64,000 nucleotides of DNA. It comes from Actinomycetota bacterium (GTDB lineage Bacteria > Actinomycetota > Acidimicrobiia > Acidimicrobiales > JAMCPD01). Below, piece after piece: positions 9,301 to 17,061 of the stretch. The notes beneath the pieces are model-generated. The model was not told where the DNA came from. It searched no databases and saw only the letters and a program-made list of their open reading frames with translations. Position 1 is the first letter of the stretch. Each line of letters starts with the position of its first letter. Made by a program: the position numbers and the translations under genes. The DNA is taken from positions 1 to 64,000 of the forward strand of contig JAMCPD010000021.1 of assembly GCA_023379935.1 (NCBI GenBank). Direction: 5' to 3'.

Positions 9301-9942
9301 GGTTTTGACCAGTCCGGTAGCATAGCAGCTGTAGGGTATGATCTATATGTACAGATGATGACCCAAGCCATTTCTGAACTCAAAGGTGAAAAAACTGTAA
9401 ATGGCAGAGGAGGTCGAAAGAGCAGTGAGATTAAACTGGACATTCCCGTTAATGCTTATTTGCCTAAGAGTTACATTGAGGAAGAAGACTCACGTTTGGA
9501 GGCTTATCAACGCCTTGTCGGTGTCCAAACTCTGAGTGAGGTAGCCGATGTTGAACAGGAGTGGAGAGATCGCTATGGCCCCCTGCCCCCAAATGCCGCT
9601 ACTTTAATAGATATAGCAAAGATAAGAACTTACTGCATAAGGCTGGAAATTTCTGAAATTGTCATCACACCCGAAAGAAAATTTACAGCGTCTCCACTGT
9701 CTAAGGCGGCAAAAGCTCAAGTTAAAATATTACCCATTCGCCTTTCCGCCCCTATTCTTTTGCGCATAAAAGGTTTGTATCCGGGTTCAGAATACATAAA
9801 GGGTGCACATAAGTTGTTATTGAAGATCACTTGGAACTCCAAAAGCCTTATAAGCTTGGCAGATCTGTTCGAGACTATTTTGGCTTCACAAACTGTCAAC
9901 ACCGCCTCTCTCATCAACACCGCCGGTTGCAGGGGCACTTGA
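6343..9942 (+). CDS. mfd: Transcription-repair coupling factor Mfd
   Basis: The 1199-aa ATPase removes RNA polymerase stalled at DNA lesions and recruits UvrA. Seen in order: UvrB-homology N-terminal modules, the RNA-polymerase-interacting domain (YVVHRRHGIAVYSGM near residue 507), the superfamily 2 motor with GDVGFGKTEVA (motif I), DEEQRFGV (motif II), TANPIPRTLEM and the RecG-like TRG region with QLRGRVGR (motif VI), then the C-terminal UvrA-occluding domain. The length is normal. GTG at 6343 overlaps the pth stop; ATG at 6361 is an alternative start. Confidence 0.96.
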   Translation: MNLSNIMNKQFISILSHLSNEPTLLNLIYKHTETVVVPEAAAAFFVSAILQVTDKKPLVVVTPTQSLANQIFHDTAAFLGQESVELFPAWETLPFERVSPDFATMGQRLKVLHRLSVASPLSLSFNAVSSRDGFSGDAPFLIVTSIKALLQQLGPEEAFAESLFLSRGQVIDTDFLYAKLINWGYRREYQVEHRGELAVRGGIVDIFPSTFDVPIRVDLIGDEIDRLCEFSVDDQRSTKDIESAEIFACRELLCTPEVKERARHLSENFSWGISQWEKLREGVFFDGMESWLSWVVPEGKLMSDLLPPSAQLIFLDPLGIQARATELCRQEADLCAALAPTWDAAVDVSKGDTAQVCDSGAQGALSYPPLHKYFDEAFKDIKVGICSLMPTSLYEGTPTLEAKTLLPLDTPGTLPRFLANAKDWLSQGYRVVVCALDESSAEHMRDSFEQVGLAAVEVVNQPLMKGFVSPALKLAIACQSDIQNRYVQAKQNIARSKLSLKFFDDLEEGDYVVHRRHGIAVYSGMTTSLMNGVERDYLVLEYAFRDKLYVPADQIASIAPYAGGDSPVVNRLRGTEWSRAKSKAKEAARRIAKELVVLYSNRISSPGHAFSIESEWEKEVAESFGYQETPDQAQAIRDVLDDMSQPTPMDRLICGDVGFGKTEVAIRAAFRAVLDDKQVVVLVPTTLLAAQHFVTFRERLSHEYIKIAMLSRFVSEAHSKAVLKGIKDGTVNVVIATHKLLNEKVQFKDLGLLIIDEEQRFGVSHKEAIKMIHPGVDVLVMTANPIPRTLEMSLSGIRDLSIINTPPLNRQPILTYVGPYDEPAVAEAIRRELLREGQVLFVHNKVADIAQTAESLKELVSHARIAYAHGQMNEKTLERIVLDFRQQRYDVLVSTTIVESGIDIPSVNCLIVDEAHNLGLGQLHQLRGRVGRRGQRSYAYMFYPPGVTLKEKAYERLKTIGECTELGSGFRIAMRDLALRGAGTILGFDQSGSIAAVGYDLYVQMMTQAISELKGEKTVNGRGGRKSSEIKLDIPVNAYLPKSYIEEEDSRLEAYQRLVGVQTLSEVADVEQEWRDRYGPLPPNAATLIDIAKIRTYCIRLEISEIVITPERKFTASPLSKAAKAQVKILPIRLSAPILLRIKGLYPGSEYIKGAHKLLLKITWNSKSLISLADLFETILASQTVNTASLINTAGCRGT

Positions 9943-9949
9943 GCTGTCC

Positions 9950-9978
9950 TTGTTACGCTGTAAATAATGAGCTAGTAT
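9950..9978 (+). promoter_or_regulatory. Promoter of the foldase gene, probably leaderless
   Basis: TTGTTA (9950-9955), 17-nt spacer, TAGTAT (9973-9978). The ATG of the foldase gene starts 9 nt after the -10, so transcription is expected to begin at or next to the start codon. No Shine-Dalgarno lies between. Confidence 0.5.
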
Positions 9979-9987
9979 CTTACTGAT

Positions 9988-11052
9988 ATGAATAGCTGTT
10001 ACAAGGTTGGAAGTTTGATAATATCGATGATGACGATAGCAGTTTTGCTTTCTGCTTGCGAGGTGGTGCCTTGGGCAGCCAAGGTGGATGGTGCTACGAT
10101 AACTCAAAGCCAACTCAATACTTATGTTTCTGATGTTGTACACAACTCTAAATACTTATGTGAGCTTTCCTTGAGCAGTGGCGGAAAGTTGAATCCAAAA
10201 GGACCGTCTGGCGGAAGTTACACTTCAACCTTTGTGGATACCGAGTTGTCAGAGTTGATAATAGCTAAACTGGTAAGCAATGAAGTCAAACTCCGCCGCT
10301 TGACAATAAACAATACGGATATCTCGCTGGCCCGTACCGACCTTGTTGCTTCTTTGGGCGCCCAAACTCCCCAATGTCCTTATAGCGGAAGTGAAGTCTT
10401 CTCATCCTTTCCCATTTCTTATCAAATTTCTCAAATAAAATATTTGGCACAAGAAGAGGAGCTTGCCGCCAACCTTGGGGGGATAAGCATAGGACACAAA
10501 GCCATAGCCGCTTACTATAGTTCCCATACACAACAGTTTACCGATTCATGTATAAAAATAATTGAAGTTGGTTCCAAGGCTCAAGCAGATGGAACGCGGG
10601 CAACCATTGAAGGCGGAGTAAGTTTTTCAACTATGGCAAGCAAGGTTTCACTTGATCAAACAACCGCTGCGCAAGGGGGAGTTGTGGGTTGTGTTGCTCC
10701 CGGTCCGCCCCCTTTTTCCCCATTGCAGCAGGCCGTAATGGCTTTGCCGGTAGGGCAGATAAGCCAGCCAATAGCCTTTCAGTCGAATTGGATTATATTT
10801 AAAGTATACAAACGCTACCTCGAACCTGAAGGGACGGTTACCACTCAAATAAGACAGGATTTGATTGGCGGGCAAGCCGCCGCATTTAACACTTTGATAA
10901 AACAACTGGCTTTCAAGTCACATATTGTAGTGAATTCGATGTATGGTGAGTGGAAAGGCCTAAATGCCGTTTCTGGGCCCATAACTTCCCCCCCTCCTCC
11001 TCCCGCCCGTTTTATGTTACCTACGGATGTCACTACAACCCCGTTTCCATAA
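9988..11052 (+). CDS. Parvulin-type peptidyl-prolyl isomerase lipoprotein (SurA/PrsA-like)
   Basis: The 354-aa protein starts with a lipoprotein signal (about 20 hydrophobic residues, then LLSAC with the lipobox Cys near residue 24), so it should be anchored outside the membrane. The N-terminal part resembles SurA/PrsA chaperone segments (AAKVDGATITQSQLNTYVSDV). A rotamase domain follows near residues 180-275, recognisable from the GVSFSTMASKVSLD...GGVVGCVAPG pattern and the ending LPVGQISQPIAFQSNWIIFKV. The C-terminus is Pro-rich. It likely helps fold secreted proteins. Position after mfd matches the SurA-like lipoprotein seen there in other actinobacteria. Confidence 0.8.
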   Translation: MNSCYKVGSLIISMMTIAVLLSACEVVPWAAKVDGATITQSQLNTYVSDVVHNSKYLCELSLSSGGKLNPKGPSGGSYTSTFVDTELSELIIAKLVSNEVKLRRLTINNTDISLARTDLVASLGAQTPQCPYSGSEVFSSFPISYQISQIKYLAQEEELAANLGGISIGHKAIAAYYSSHTQQFTDSCIKIIEVGSKAQADGTRATIEGGVSFSTMASKVSLDQTTAAQGGVVGCVAPGPPPFSPLQQAVMALPVGQISQPIAFQSNWIIFKVYKRYLEPEGTVTTQIRQDLIGGQAAAFNTLIKQLAFKSHIVVNSMYGEWKGLNAVSGPITSPPPPPARFMLPTDVTTTPFP

Positions 11053-11088
11053 ATAGTCCGCTCGCCTGAAACACTCCGGTTGTACTGC

Positions 11089-12675
11089 TTAGAAACAGTT
11101 AAGTTGTTGATGGTAAGGGAGCCCAGCGGCGTTGTTGGAAAAGTAGTAAGGGGTTCCATTGTTGCAGTCAATCCACGTACCGGCTCTCCCATCTTCAGTA
11201 CTGAGCTTGGTGGCGTTCCACCATACAATTCTAAAATTGGAAAATGGGTCGAAATGGCCAGGCGAGAATTCCCACCTGCCGTAGTTGCCATTAGGGATTG
11301 AAGGAGGTAATGAGTCAAAACCCTTTTGAAAGGTTTTGGGAGTTAAATCAGGGCCGGCTGCTTGCAGTGCGTCAAAGAAGGCTATTGCCGCTTCATATAT
11401 ATAATAGTCGCCCACTATGTAATGCCCTTTAGGGTCCTCTAATTTGAAAGCTTTGTAGGCTTCTAATTCTCTACTGCCGGATTGGTTGTTACTGGGTGTG
11501 AACTGTGTAGTAATTCCCAATGCGTGGGACCATTGGTCTTTTTTAATTAGTTGGGAGTAACCGTCAAGAAAGACACCCGTGAACCATTCCGGGTGGTAGT
11601 TTTGCATGTCTGCCTCAATTGCCCACAGAATTGGGCTGGCAAAATCACAAAGGGGACACAGTACTGTTGTTACCCCGGCAGACTTCATTTTTGTTATTAC
11701 AGCAACTACCTCGTTGGCCAAAACCGCGACATTTGCGGTGTAAGAGAGTACTTCAGCCGGGGTTATGCCATATGACTTCAACTGGTTCACTAATGTGTTG
11801 GTACAGCTCTGCCATTCAGGCAAATCGGGGGAGATGATGCCAAATACCCTGGTTTTAGTATGATATGTAGGGTCCCCGGCAAAGATTGCAGGCAGTCCCG
11901 CCATGGACCTATCTACAACTGCAGCTACACCCCTGACTATTTTTCCGCAGAGATCATTTAACGCATATGCATACGGGGCTTCGCTTTCATAGGTGGCCCG
12001 GTTGCCGCCATAGAAGGTAAAAGATATGATACCTTGATCTGACAGGTATTTTTGGTACATTGGGCTAACGCTGAGCAGTGACATGTCAGCAAAAGCCCCT
12101 AAGCTCTTGGCGGTAATAGCATCTTGTTGAGCCGCGCTATTCCCAAGTCCGGCAAGTTCCTGGACAAGATCACCTTTGCCGGTAAAGGGTTTTACGACTA
12201 CATGGCGTCCATAAAGCTCGTAGTCCTTGTTGAACAGTTTTACATAGGCCATTAACCCTTGCAGCATATTAGCATTTGTTCCCATTACTGATTTTGGGAC
12301 AAAAGTATAAAAAGCCTGCAACTCTAAAGATGCGAAGTTGCGGTAGCTAACTGTTATGGTTTTGGCAGTTACTCCAGGTGAGGTGGCCCCACCGTTGTTG
12401 CCATGCCAAGCCGGTTCACATATAGGAGCATAGTGCGACCATGGTACTTGACGTACTCCAGGTCCGCATTTTATTCCGCTTGACGTTATACCGGCAGAAC
12501 CGGGCTTGGGCATTGGTGTAATGTTCCCGGAAGATATTATACTGCTGTTATAAGGGTTGGAGTGGTAGTATGGCGGTATCAGCAACAAAACGACTACTAA
12601 TGTCGCTAAAACAACGATAAAAGCAGCAAGATGAGTTTTAGAATGATGGCTGTTTAAAATATTTGTAGTCATCAT
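11089..12675 (-). CDS. Membrane-anchored type 1 solute-binding protein (paralogue 1)
   Basis: The 528-aa protein has an N-terminal membrane anchor (about residues 16-35: FIVVLATLVVVLLLIPP) in place of a lipobox, a Ser/Pro-rich stalk, a Cys-containing segment (KCGPGVRQVPWSHYAPICEPAW) and then a periplasmic-binding-protein type 1 domain of the branched-chain amino acid/amide family (GVTAKTITVSY... FNKDYELYGRHVV...). Its C-terminus QQLNCF is shared with the neighbour. No permease or ATPase gene lies nearby, so it may serve a distant transporter or act as a sensor. It is last in a minus-strand group with its paralogue and a GH18 protein. The ligand is unknown. Confidence 0.75.
   Translation of the reverse strand: MMTTNILNSHHSKTHLAAFIVVLATLVVVLLLIPPYYHSNPYNSSIISSGNITPMPKPGSAGITSSGIKCGPGVRQVPWSHYAPICEPAWHGNNGGATSPGVTAKTITVSYRNFASLELQAFYTFVPKSVMGTNANMLQGLMAYVKLFNKDYELYGRHVVVKPFTGKGDLVQELAGLGNSAAQQDAITAKSLGAFADMSLLSVSPMYQKYLSDQGIISFTFYGGNRATYESEAPYAYALNDLCGKIVRGVAAVVDRSMAGLPAIFAGDPTYHTKTRVFGIISPDLPEWQSCTNTLVNQLKSYGITPAEVLSYTANVAVLANEVVAVITKMKSAGVTTVLCPLCDFASPILWAIEADMQNYHPEWFTGVFLDGYSQLIKKDQWSHALGITTQFTPSNNQSGSRELEAYKAFKLEDPKGHYIVGDYYIYEAAIAFFDALQAAGPDLTPKTFQKGFDSLPPSIPNGNYGRWEFSPGHFDPFSNFRIVWWNATKLSTEDGRAGTWIDCNNGTPYYFSNNAAGLPYHQQLNCF
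12353..12483. repeat. 131-bp near-identical block shared by the two binding-protein genes (copy 1)
   Basis: This stretch matches 13943-14073 with a single mismatch (T at 12457 versus C), while flanking parts of the two genes differ clearly. It encodes the Cys-containing segment before the ligand-binding domain. Confidence 0.85.
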
Positions 12676-12687
12676 TCCCCATAATTT

Positions 12688-14262
12688 TTAAAAACAGTTC
12701 AACTGTTGATGATCGGGAAGATTAGCGGCGTCGTTGGAATAGTAGTAAGGGGTTCCGTTGTTGCAGTTGATCCATGTACCGGGTTTTCCGTCTTCCGGGC
12801 TGGTCTTGGATCTATCCCACCATACAATTCGGAAATTAGAGAATGGACTGAAGTGTCCGGGACCGAAAGCCCATCCTCCATAGCTTCCTCCAGGTATTGA
12901 GGGAGGTAATGATTCAGAGTTTGCAAATCCGGCTTTAAAAGTTGCGGGAGTCAAATCAGGTCCGGCTGCTTGAAGGGTATCAAAGAAAAGTAGCAGTTCT
13001 TCATATATATAGTAATCACTTATCATATAGTGTCCATGCGGGTCTGCTATTTTGAATGCCTTGTAAGCCTCCTGTTGTGTGTTTGGTTGGTACTCAGCTC
13101 CGAGTCCAAATGCATGTGCCCACTCACGCTGTTTTATCATTTGCGTGTAGGCATCTTGGTATACCGCAATATACCATTCCGGATAGTAGTTCTGTGTTTC
13201 TGCGCCGTTTGACCATAGTATCGGAGTAAAAAAGTCACAAGTCGGGCACACTATTGTTGTAACGCCAGCAGACTTCATTTGAGCCATCAAACTGGTTGTT
13301 TGACCTAATATAGTGGAAGCATTCGGGCTGTATGGAAGCACTATTGCAGGCGTTGTTCCGTATGCTTTCAACTGGCTTTCAAATGTGTTCATACAGTTCT
13401 GCCATTCAGGGAGGTTGGGGTACATTAAACCGAATACTCTTGTTTTAGTATGGTATGCCGGATCACCGGCAAAGATTGCAGGCAGTCCTGCCAGGGATTT
13501 TCCTATTACAGCAGCATCGGCTTTCATGGCTGATCCACACATTTTATTGACGGAATATTCGTATGGTGAATACTGTTGAAAGACGGAACGGGTGCCCCCA
13601 TATAAGGAGTAAGATATAATGCCTTGGAGAGATAGGTATTTCTGGTAGATAGGGGTATCTCCAATGGTTGATATATCAGCAAAACTGCCTAAATTCTTGG
13701 CAGTAAGGGCATCTTGTTGAGCTTGGGCAGTTCCCGCCCCGTCCAGTTCTTGGACAAAGTTACCTTTGGGGATAAACGTTTTTAAGACTACATGACGTCC
13801 ATAAAGCTCGTAGTCCTTGTTGAACAGTTTTATATAAACGTTCATCGCCTGTATTACTTTAGAGTTTGTGCCGATTACTGACGCTGGCAGGAAGGCATAA
13901 AAAGCCTGTAATGCTGTTGATGCAATTTGACGATAGTCAATAGTTATGGTTTTGGCAGTTACTCCAGGTGAGGTGGCCCCACCGTTGTTGCCATGCCAAG
14001 CCGGTTCACATATAGGAGCATAGTGCGACCATGGTACTTGACGTACCCCAGGTCCGCATTTTATTCCGCTTGATGTTCTACCGGGCGAACCGGGCTTGGG
14101 CATAGGTGTAATGTTCCCAGACGGCACTGTGGCAGAGGTGTAGGATTGGGGTTGGTGATAGGGCGGTATCAGCAATAAAACAACTACTAATGCCGCTAAA
14201 ACAATGATAAAGCCGCTAAAACGTAGTTTAGAGTGTCTGTTGTTTAGTATGTTAGCAGCCAT
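12688..14262 (-). CDS. Membrane-anchored type 1 solute-binding protein (paralogue 2)
   Basis: The 524-aa protein is a tandem paralogue of the downstream gene: the same membrane anchor (IIVLAALVVVLLLIPP), stalk, Cys segment, type 1 periplasmic-binding domain and QQLNCF ending. The start is placed at ATG 14262 because MAANILNNRHS then lines up with MTTNILNSHHS of paralogue 1; the frame stays open to an earlier ATG at 14277. From 14262 it overlaps the end of the GH18 gene by 19 nt, so the three genes look cotranscribed. The most variable parts lie in the binding domain, so the two probably differ in ligand. Function beyond substrate binding is not known. Confidence 0.75.
   Translation of the reverse strand: MAANILNNRHSKLRFSGFIIVLAALVVVLLLIPPYHQPQSYTSATVPSGNITPMPKPGSPGRTSSGIKCGPGVRQVPWSHYAPICEPAWHGNNGGATSPGVTAKTITIDYRQIASTALQAFYAFLPASVIGTNSKVIQAMNVYIKLFNKDYELYGRHVVLKTFIPKGNFVQELDGAGTAQAQQDALTAKNLGSFADISTIGDTPIYQKYLSLQGIISYSLYGGTRSVFQQYSPYEYSVNKMCGSAMKADAAVIGKSLAGLPAIFAGDPAYHTKTRVFGLMYPNLPEWQNCMNTFESQLKAYGTTPAIVLPYSPNASTILGQTTSLMAQMKSAGVTTIVCPTCDFFTPILWSNGAETQNYYPEWYIAVYQDAYTQMIKQREWAHAFGLGAEYQPNTQQEAYKAFKIADPHGHYMISDYYIYEELLLFFDTLQAAGPDLTPATFKAGFANSESLPPSIPGGSYGGWAFGPGHFSPFSNFRIVWWDRSKTSPEDGKPGTWINCNNGTPYYYSNDAANLPDHQQLNCF
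13943..14073. repeat. 131-bp near-identical block shared by the two binding-protein genes (copy 2)
   Basis: Partner of 12353-12483, in direct orientation, 1590 bp away; 130 of 131 bases agree. Confidence 0.85.
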
Positions 14263-16580
14263 GTTCCCGATGTACATTCGTTGTTTTGCGACTGAACAGT
14301 TGAATTAGCATATACGACTCCTTGAACTATATATATTCCCGGTATGTGTGAATCTTCCCATACTTTTAAACCTACTGCTGATTTTAGACAAATGTATGCG
14401 GGATTGTTGGTAATGAACTGTGTTAATAAACCGGCATAACTGGACTGTTGCATTAGTGTATCCACTGATGACGATTGTGTCAACAATGTCAATGTGGCTT
14501 TTTGCGAGTTGAAGACACCCTTGTACCACCATGACTGTGTTGTGGCGGTAGTAGTCGTGGCGACGGTAGTGGTTGTGGTGGAGGTAGTGGTTGTGGGACT
14601 GGTAGTGGTGGTAGGACCGATGGTGGTGGTAGGACCGATGGTGGTGGTGGGACCTGTGGTGATGGGAGGAGTACTGGCATACTGATACTTGAGTGGAGGA
14701 GCGTTTCCATCCAACGCAGATATCATACCGGAACCGCCTGGTGCCATTCCAAGCGCCCATATTCCCATACCCCTAAGCTTTAATGATCCGGCCATTTGTG
14801 CTTTCAAGGCTAGAGATGTGGGGTTGTCAAACCATATTTGATACCATTGGCCTGAACTGTCGTATGAAACAAAAGGGGTAGAAGTTGTAGGATCCCAATA
14901 AACTGGTAAACCGGAAATTTGGGTTTGAATTTGACCGTAGCTCATTGGTTGCGGATTCCCTGTTGTGGGTGTTTTGGTACCGCCAATGCCGCTATTTATC
15001 GACCACTCATAACCGTAAAATGGTACTCCCAATATAATTTTTGAACCGGGGACAACACGCAAATACGAGCGCATGCTTTCTGTATCATTTGGACCGGGTC
15101 CACCAAGCGGTGCGGTGGCTGATGGGGTGTTCCAGCTGTTCATGTCATAAGCCATCACAAAAAAGGCGTTTACAAAAGGCGCGAGCAGTTTTATGTTATA
15201 GAAACTTCCCGGGTCGACAGCGGCACTTGCATAGGTGTCAATGGTAACTTGCCAATGTGGATTTATGAAATGGAGGGTGGTTGAAACTACTGAAACCAGG
15301 TGTACAAGTTCTTTGGCGTAGGTATTGCCGGCACCTTCTAAGTCTATGTTGACTCCATCAAGGTTCTTGGCCATAATGGCTTTCACTATGGCTGTTGCCA
15401 GACGCTTTGGAGCCGAAGGGTTGGACAACAGTTGATCCAAAGTGGTTTGGTTGAAGCACTTAACGGTCAATACTACACGGTCATCTGAGTTATGAGCCCG
15501 AGTTATCAGGTCAGAGAGGTATTGGCTTTGATACCCGTTCCAGCCTTGTCCGCTTTGTGACAAAGAGCCATTTGAGGTCACATTCAAGCCGAAATAAGCG
15601 ATAGTCGTAAGCTGGTTAAGATTAAATGAGGCGGATATCGGCAGCGTCCAGTATGGAGCAAATGCAAACATCTCATGTGGCGCCAACGGTGCCGAATTAG
15701 CCAGTATGGGGGGTGCAGGCTGGGGGGGTGTGGTTGCGATGGGAAGTGTTATCGTGCTGTTTGCCTGGTCTGCCTCCAACGCTGAAGTAACTTCAGCCAA
15801 TGATGTGGCAATATTACTCCTTTGTTTGGCGGAAGTACTCTGTATGGTGCTGTTTACGACATTGTCTGGTTGCCTGGCCTGGCTAGCACCAAATATTACA
15901 TTGGCGAAAATCAAGATCATAACAAGCGAAGCAACTCTTTTCCCAAGTCCCAAGCCATGTTTGTGGCTGGTACGGTTGCCTGTACTGCTATGTATGTTGT
16001 CCTTTAGATGTTTGTAGCCGTATTCATAGACACCATTTCTGTACGATCTACGGTGATGCGATTTGTGGCTTGACAATCCCAAAAATTGTGATGGGATAAG
16101 CAGTGAGAATATAAGCTTTCTAACGCCGCTTTCATCGACCAAGAAACGGTTTATCTTGTCAGTTCTTTGTATGGTGCATAACCACTTATATCGGGAAGTA
16201 AGGGCGGACTGCCGGGCGGCTTGAGAAGGATACCCCGTTTTAGTATGTGACAGGGTTTTAGTATGTGACAGGTATGTTATGCTAATAGCCTCTATATCTT
16301 CCCAAGCCAGTTGAGCTATTTCCTGGGGTTTTTTTGTCATGGCGATTATGCTTGAGGTCCACCGGTGAGCGGGTGGGCGCAGGATAGTAAGTCCGTCATG
16401 GTGAACTTTTATGTTGAATCCGTCTACGACTATCTCTTTATCATGCGTCTCGGTCAGCAAACAGATATTTTCGACCAAGAACGATGTTTTAGCGCTGGAC
16501 ATCGTTTTGTTCTTACTTTTTTTCGTTCCTTTATCGTATGTTTGGTGGTCAAAGATCACAACCCTACTATTTTTACGCAT
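14244..16580 (-). CDS. Membrane-anchored GH18-family glycoside hydrolase with N-terminal cytoplasmic domain
   Basis: The 778-aa protein has four parts. Residues 1-210 are hydrophilic, basic toward the end, and unrecognised; the pattern HHDGLTILRP...AWEDIEAISI hints at a small PH-like fold. A membrane segment lies near 213-232 (VASLVMILIFANVIFGAS). A GH18 barrel occupies about 300-620, with DGVNIDLE carrying the catalytic Glu415 and FFVMAYDMN and GVPFYGYEW motifs as in YaaH-like and chitinase-like enzymes. A Thr/Pro-rich linker (about 640-685) then leads to a short C-terminal domain. It may cleave peptidoglycan or another GlcNAc polymer outside the cell. An in-frame 18-bp duplication gives a repeated SHTKTL. 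A short Shine-Dalgarno (GGTG) precedes the ATG. Confidence 0.78.
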   Translation of the reverse strand: MRKNSRVVIFDHQTYDKGTKKSKNKTMSSAKTSFLVENICLLTETHDKEIVVDGFNIKVHHDGLTILRPPAHRWTSSIIAMTKKPQEIAQLAWEDIEAISITYLSHTKTLSHTKTGYPSQAARQSALTSRYKWLCTIQRTDKINRFLVDESGVRKLIFSLLIPSQFLGLSSHKSHHRRSYRNGVYEYGYKHLKDNIHSSTGNRTSHKHGLGLGKRVASLVMILIFANVIFGASQARQPDNVVNSTIQSTSAKQRSNIATSLAEVTSALEADQANSTITLPIATTPPQPAPPILANSAPLAPHEMFAFAPYWTLPISASFNLNQLTTIAYFGLNVTSNGSLSQSGQGWNGYQSQYLSDLITRAHNSDDRVVLTVKCFNQTTLDQLLSNPSAPKRLATAIVKAIMAKNLDGVNIDLEGAGNTYAKELVHLVSVVSTTLHFINPHWQVTIDTYASAAVDPGSFYNIKLLAPFVNAFFVMAYDMNSWNTPSATAPLGGPGPNDTESMRSYLRVVPGSKIILGVPFYGYEWSINSGIGGTKTPTTGNPQPMSYGQIQTQISGLPVYWDPTTSTPFVSYDSSGQWYQIWFDNPTSLALKAQMAGSLKLRGMGIWALGMAPGGSGMISALDGNAPPLKYQYASTPPITTGPTTTIGPTTTIGPTTTTSPTTTTSTTTTTVATTTTATTQSWWYKGVFNSQKATLTLLTQSSSVDTLMQQSSYAGLLTQFITNNPAYICLKSAVGLKVWEDSHIPGIYIVQGVVYANSTVQSQNNECTSGTWLLTY
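16237..16272. repeat. 18-bp tandem duplication inside the GH18 gene
   Basis: The unit GTTTTAGTATGTGACAGG occurs twice back to back (16237-16254 and 16255-16272). It keeps the frame and duplicates six residues in the cytoplasmic part. Confidence 0.9.
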
Positions 16581-16617
16581 AATTCACCAAAAAGCTAGAG
16601 CGGGGTGGTAAATTTAT

Positions 16618-16989
16618 CTATTTTAATTTAGATTGCAATACTTGACGCAGCACCGCAGCAGCGCTTATATCAACTTCTCGAGTTGCTGTTAATAAGGTGA
16701 TAGTACCTGTATTCGTACTGTTTGCAAACTTTTTCAAGATGTATTCCAATGCTGTTTTGGCAGGTGGTTGCTGTAGTTCTTGACGATATCTATTTGCGAA
16801 TTCAGGGAATAAATTCCTATTGTGCCCGTACCACTTACGTAGTTGGCTACTCGGTGCTATATCTTTTACCCACTCATCAAATAAGTCATTGCTTTTAGTA
16901 ATACCGCGCGGCCAAAGACGATCTATAAAAAGACGAATGTTGTCTTTTGGTGAAGCCGGTTCATAAATACGTTTAATTTCTACATCCAT
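16618..16989 (-). CDS. DUF488 family protein (YeaO-like)
   Basis: The 123-aa protein matches the YeaO branch of DUF488: IKRIYEPASP near the start, then RLFIDRLWPRGI and EWVKDIAPSSQLRKWYGH, and an end with TLLTATREVDISAA. The biochemical function of this family is not established. It lies 37 bp upstream of the GH18 gene on the same strand and is divergent from dinG. AGAGG two bases before the ATG may act as a close ribosome-binding site. Confidence 0.85.
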   Translation of the reverse strand: MDVEIKRIYEPASPKDNIRLFIDRLWPRGITKSNDLFDEWVKDIAPSSQLRKWYGHNRNLFPEFANRYRQELQQPPAKTALEYILKKFANSTNTGTITLLTATREVDISAAAVLRQVLQSKLK

Positions 16990-17061
16990 AACCTCTATTC
17001 TGTCATACCGCAGTAGTATAAATGAAGTGATGCGTCACAAAACAGATTTGCAAACAGTTTT

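Noticed and set aside
14494-14685. Valine-rich ORF on the plus strand opposite the GH18 gene
   Set aside because: It is the antisense reading of the Thr/Pro linker repeats and has no independent support.
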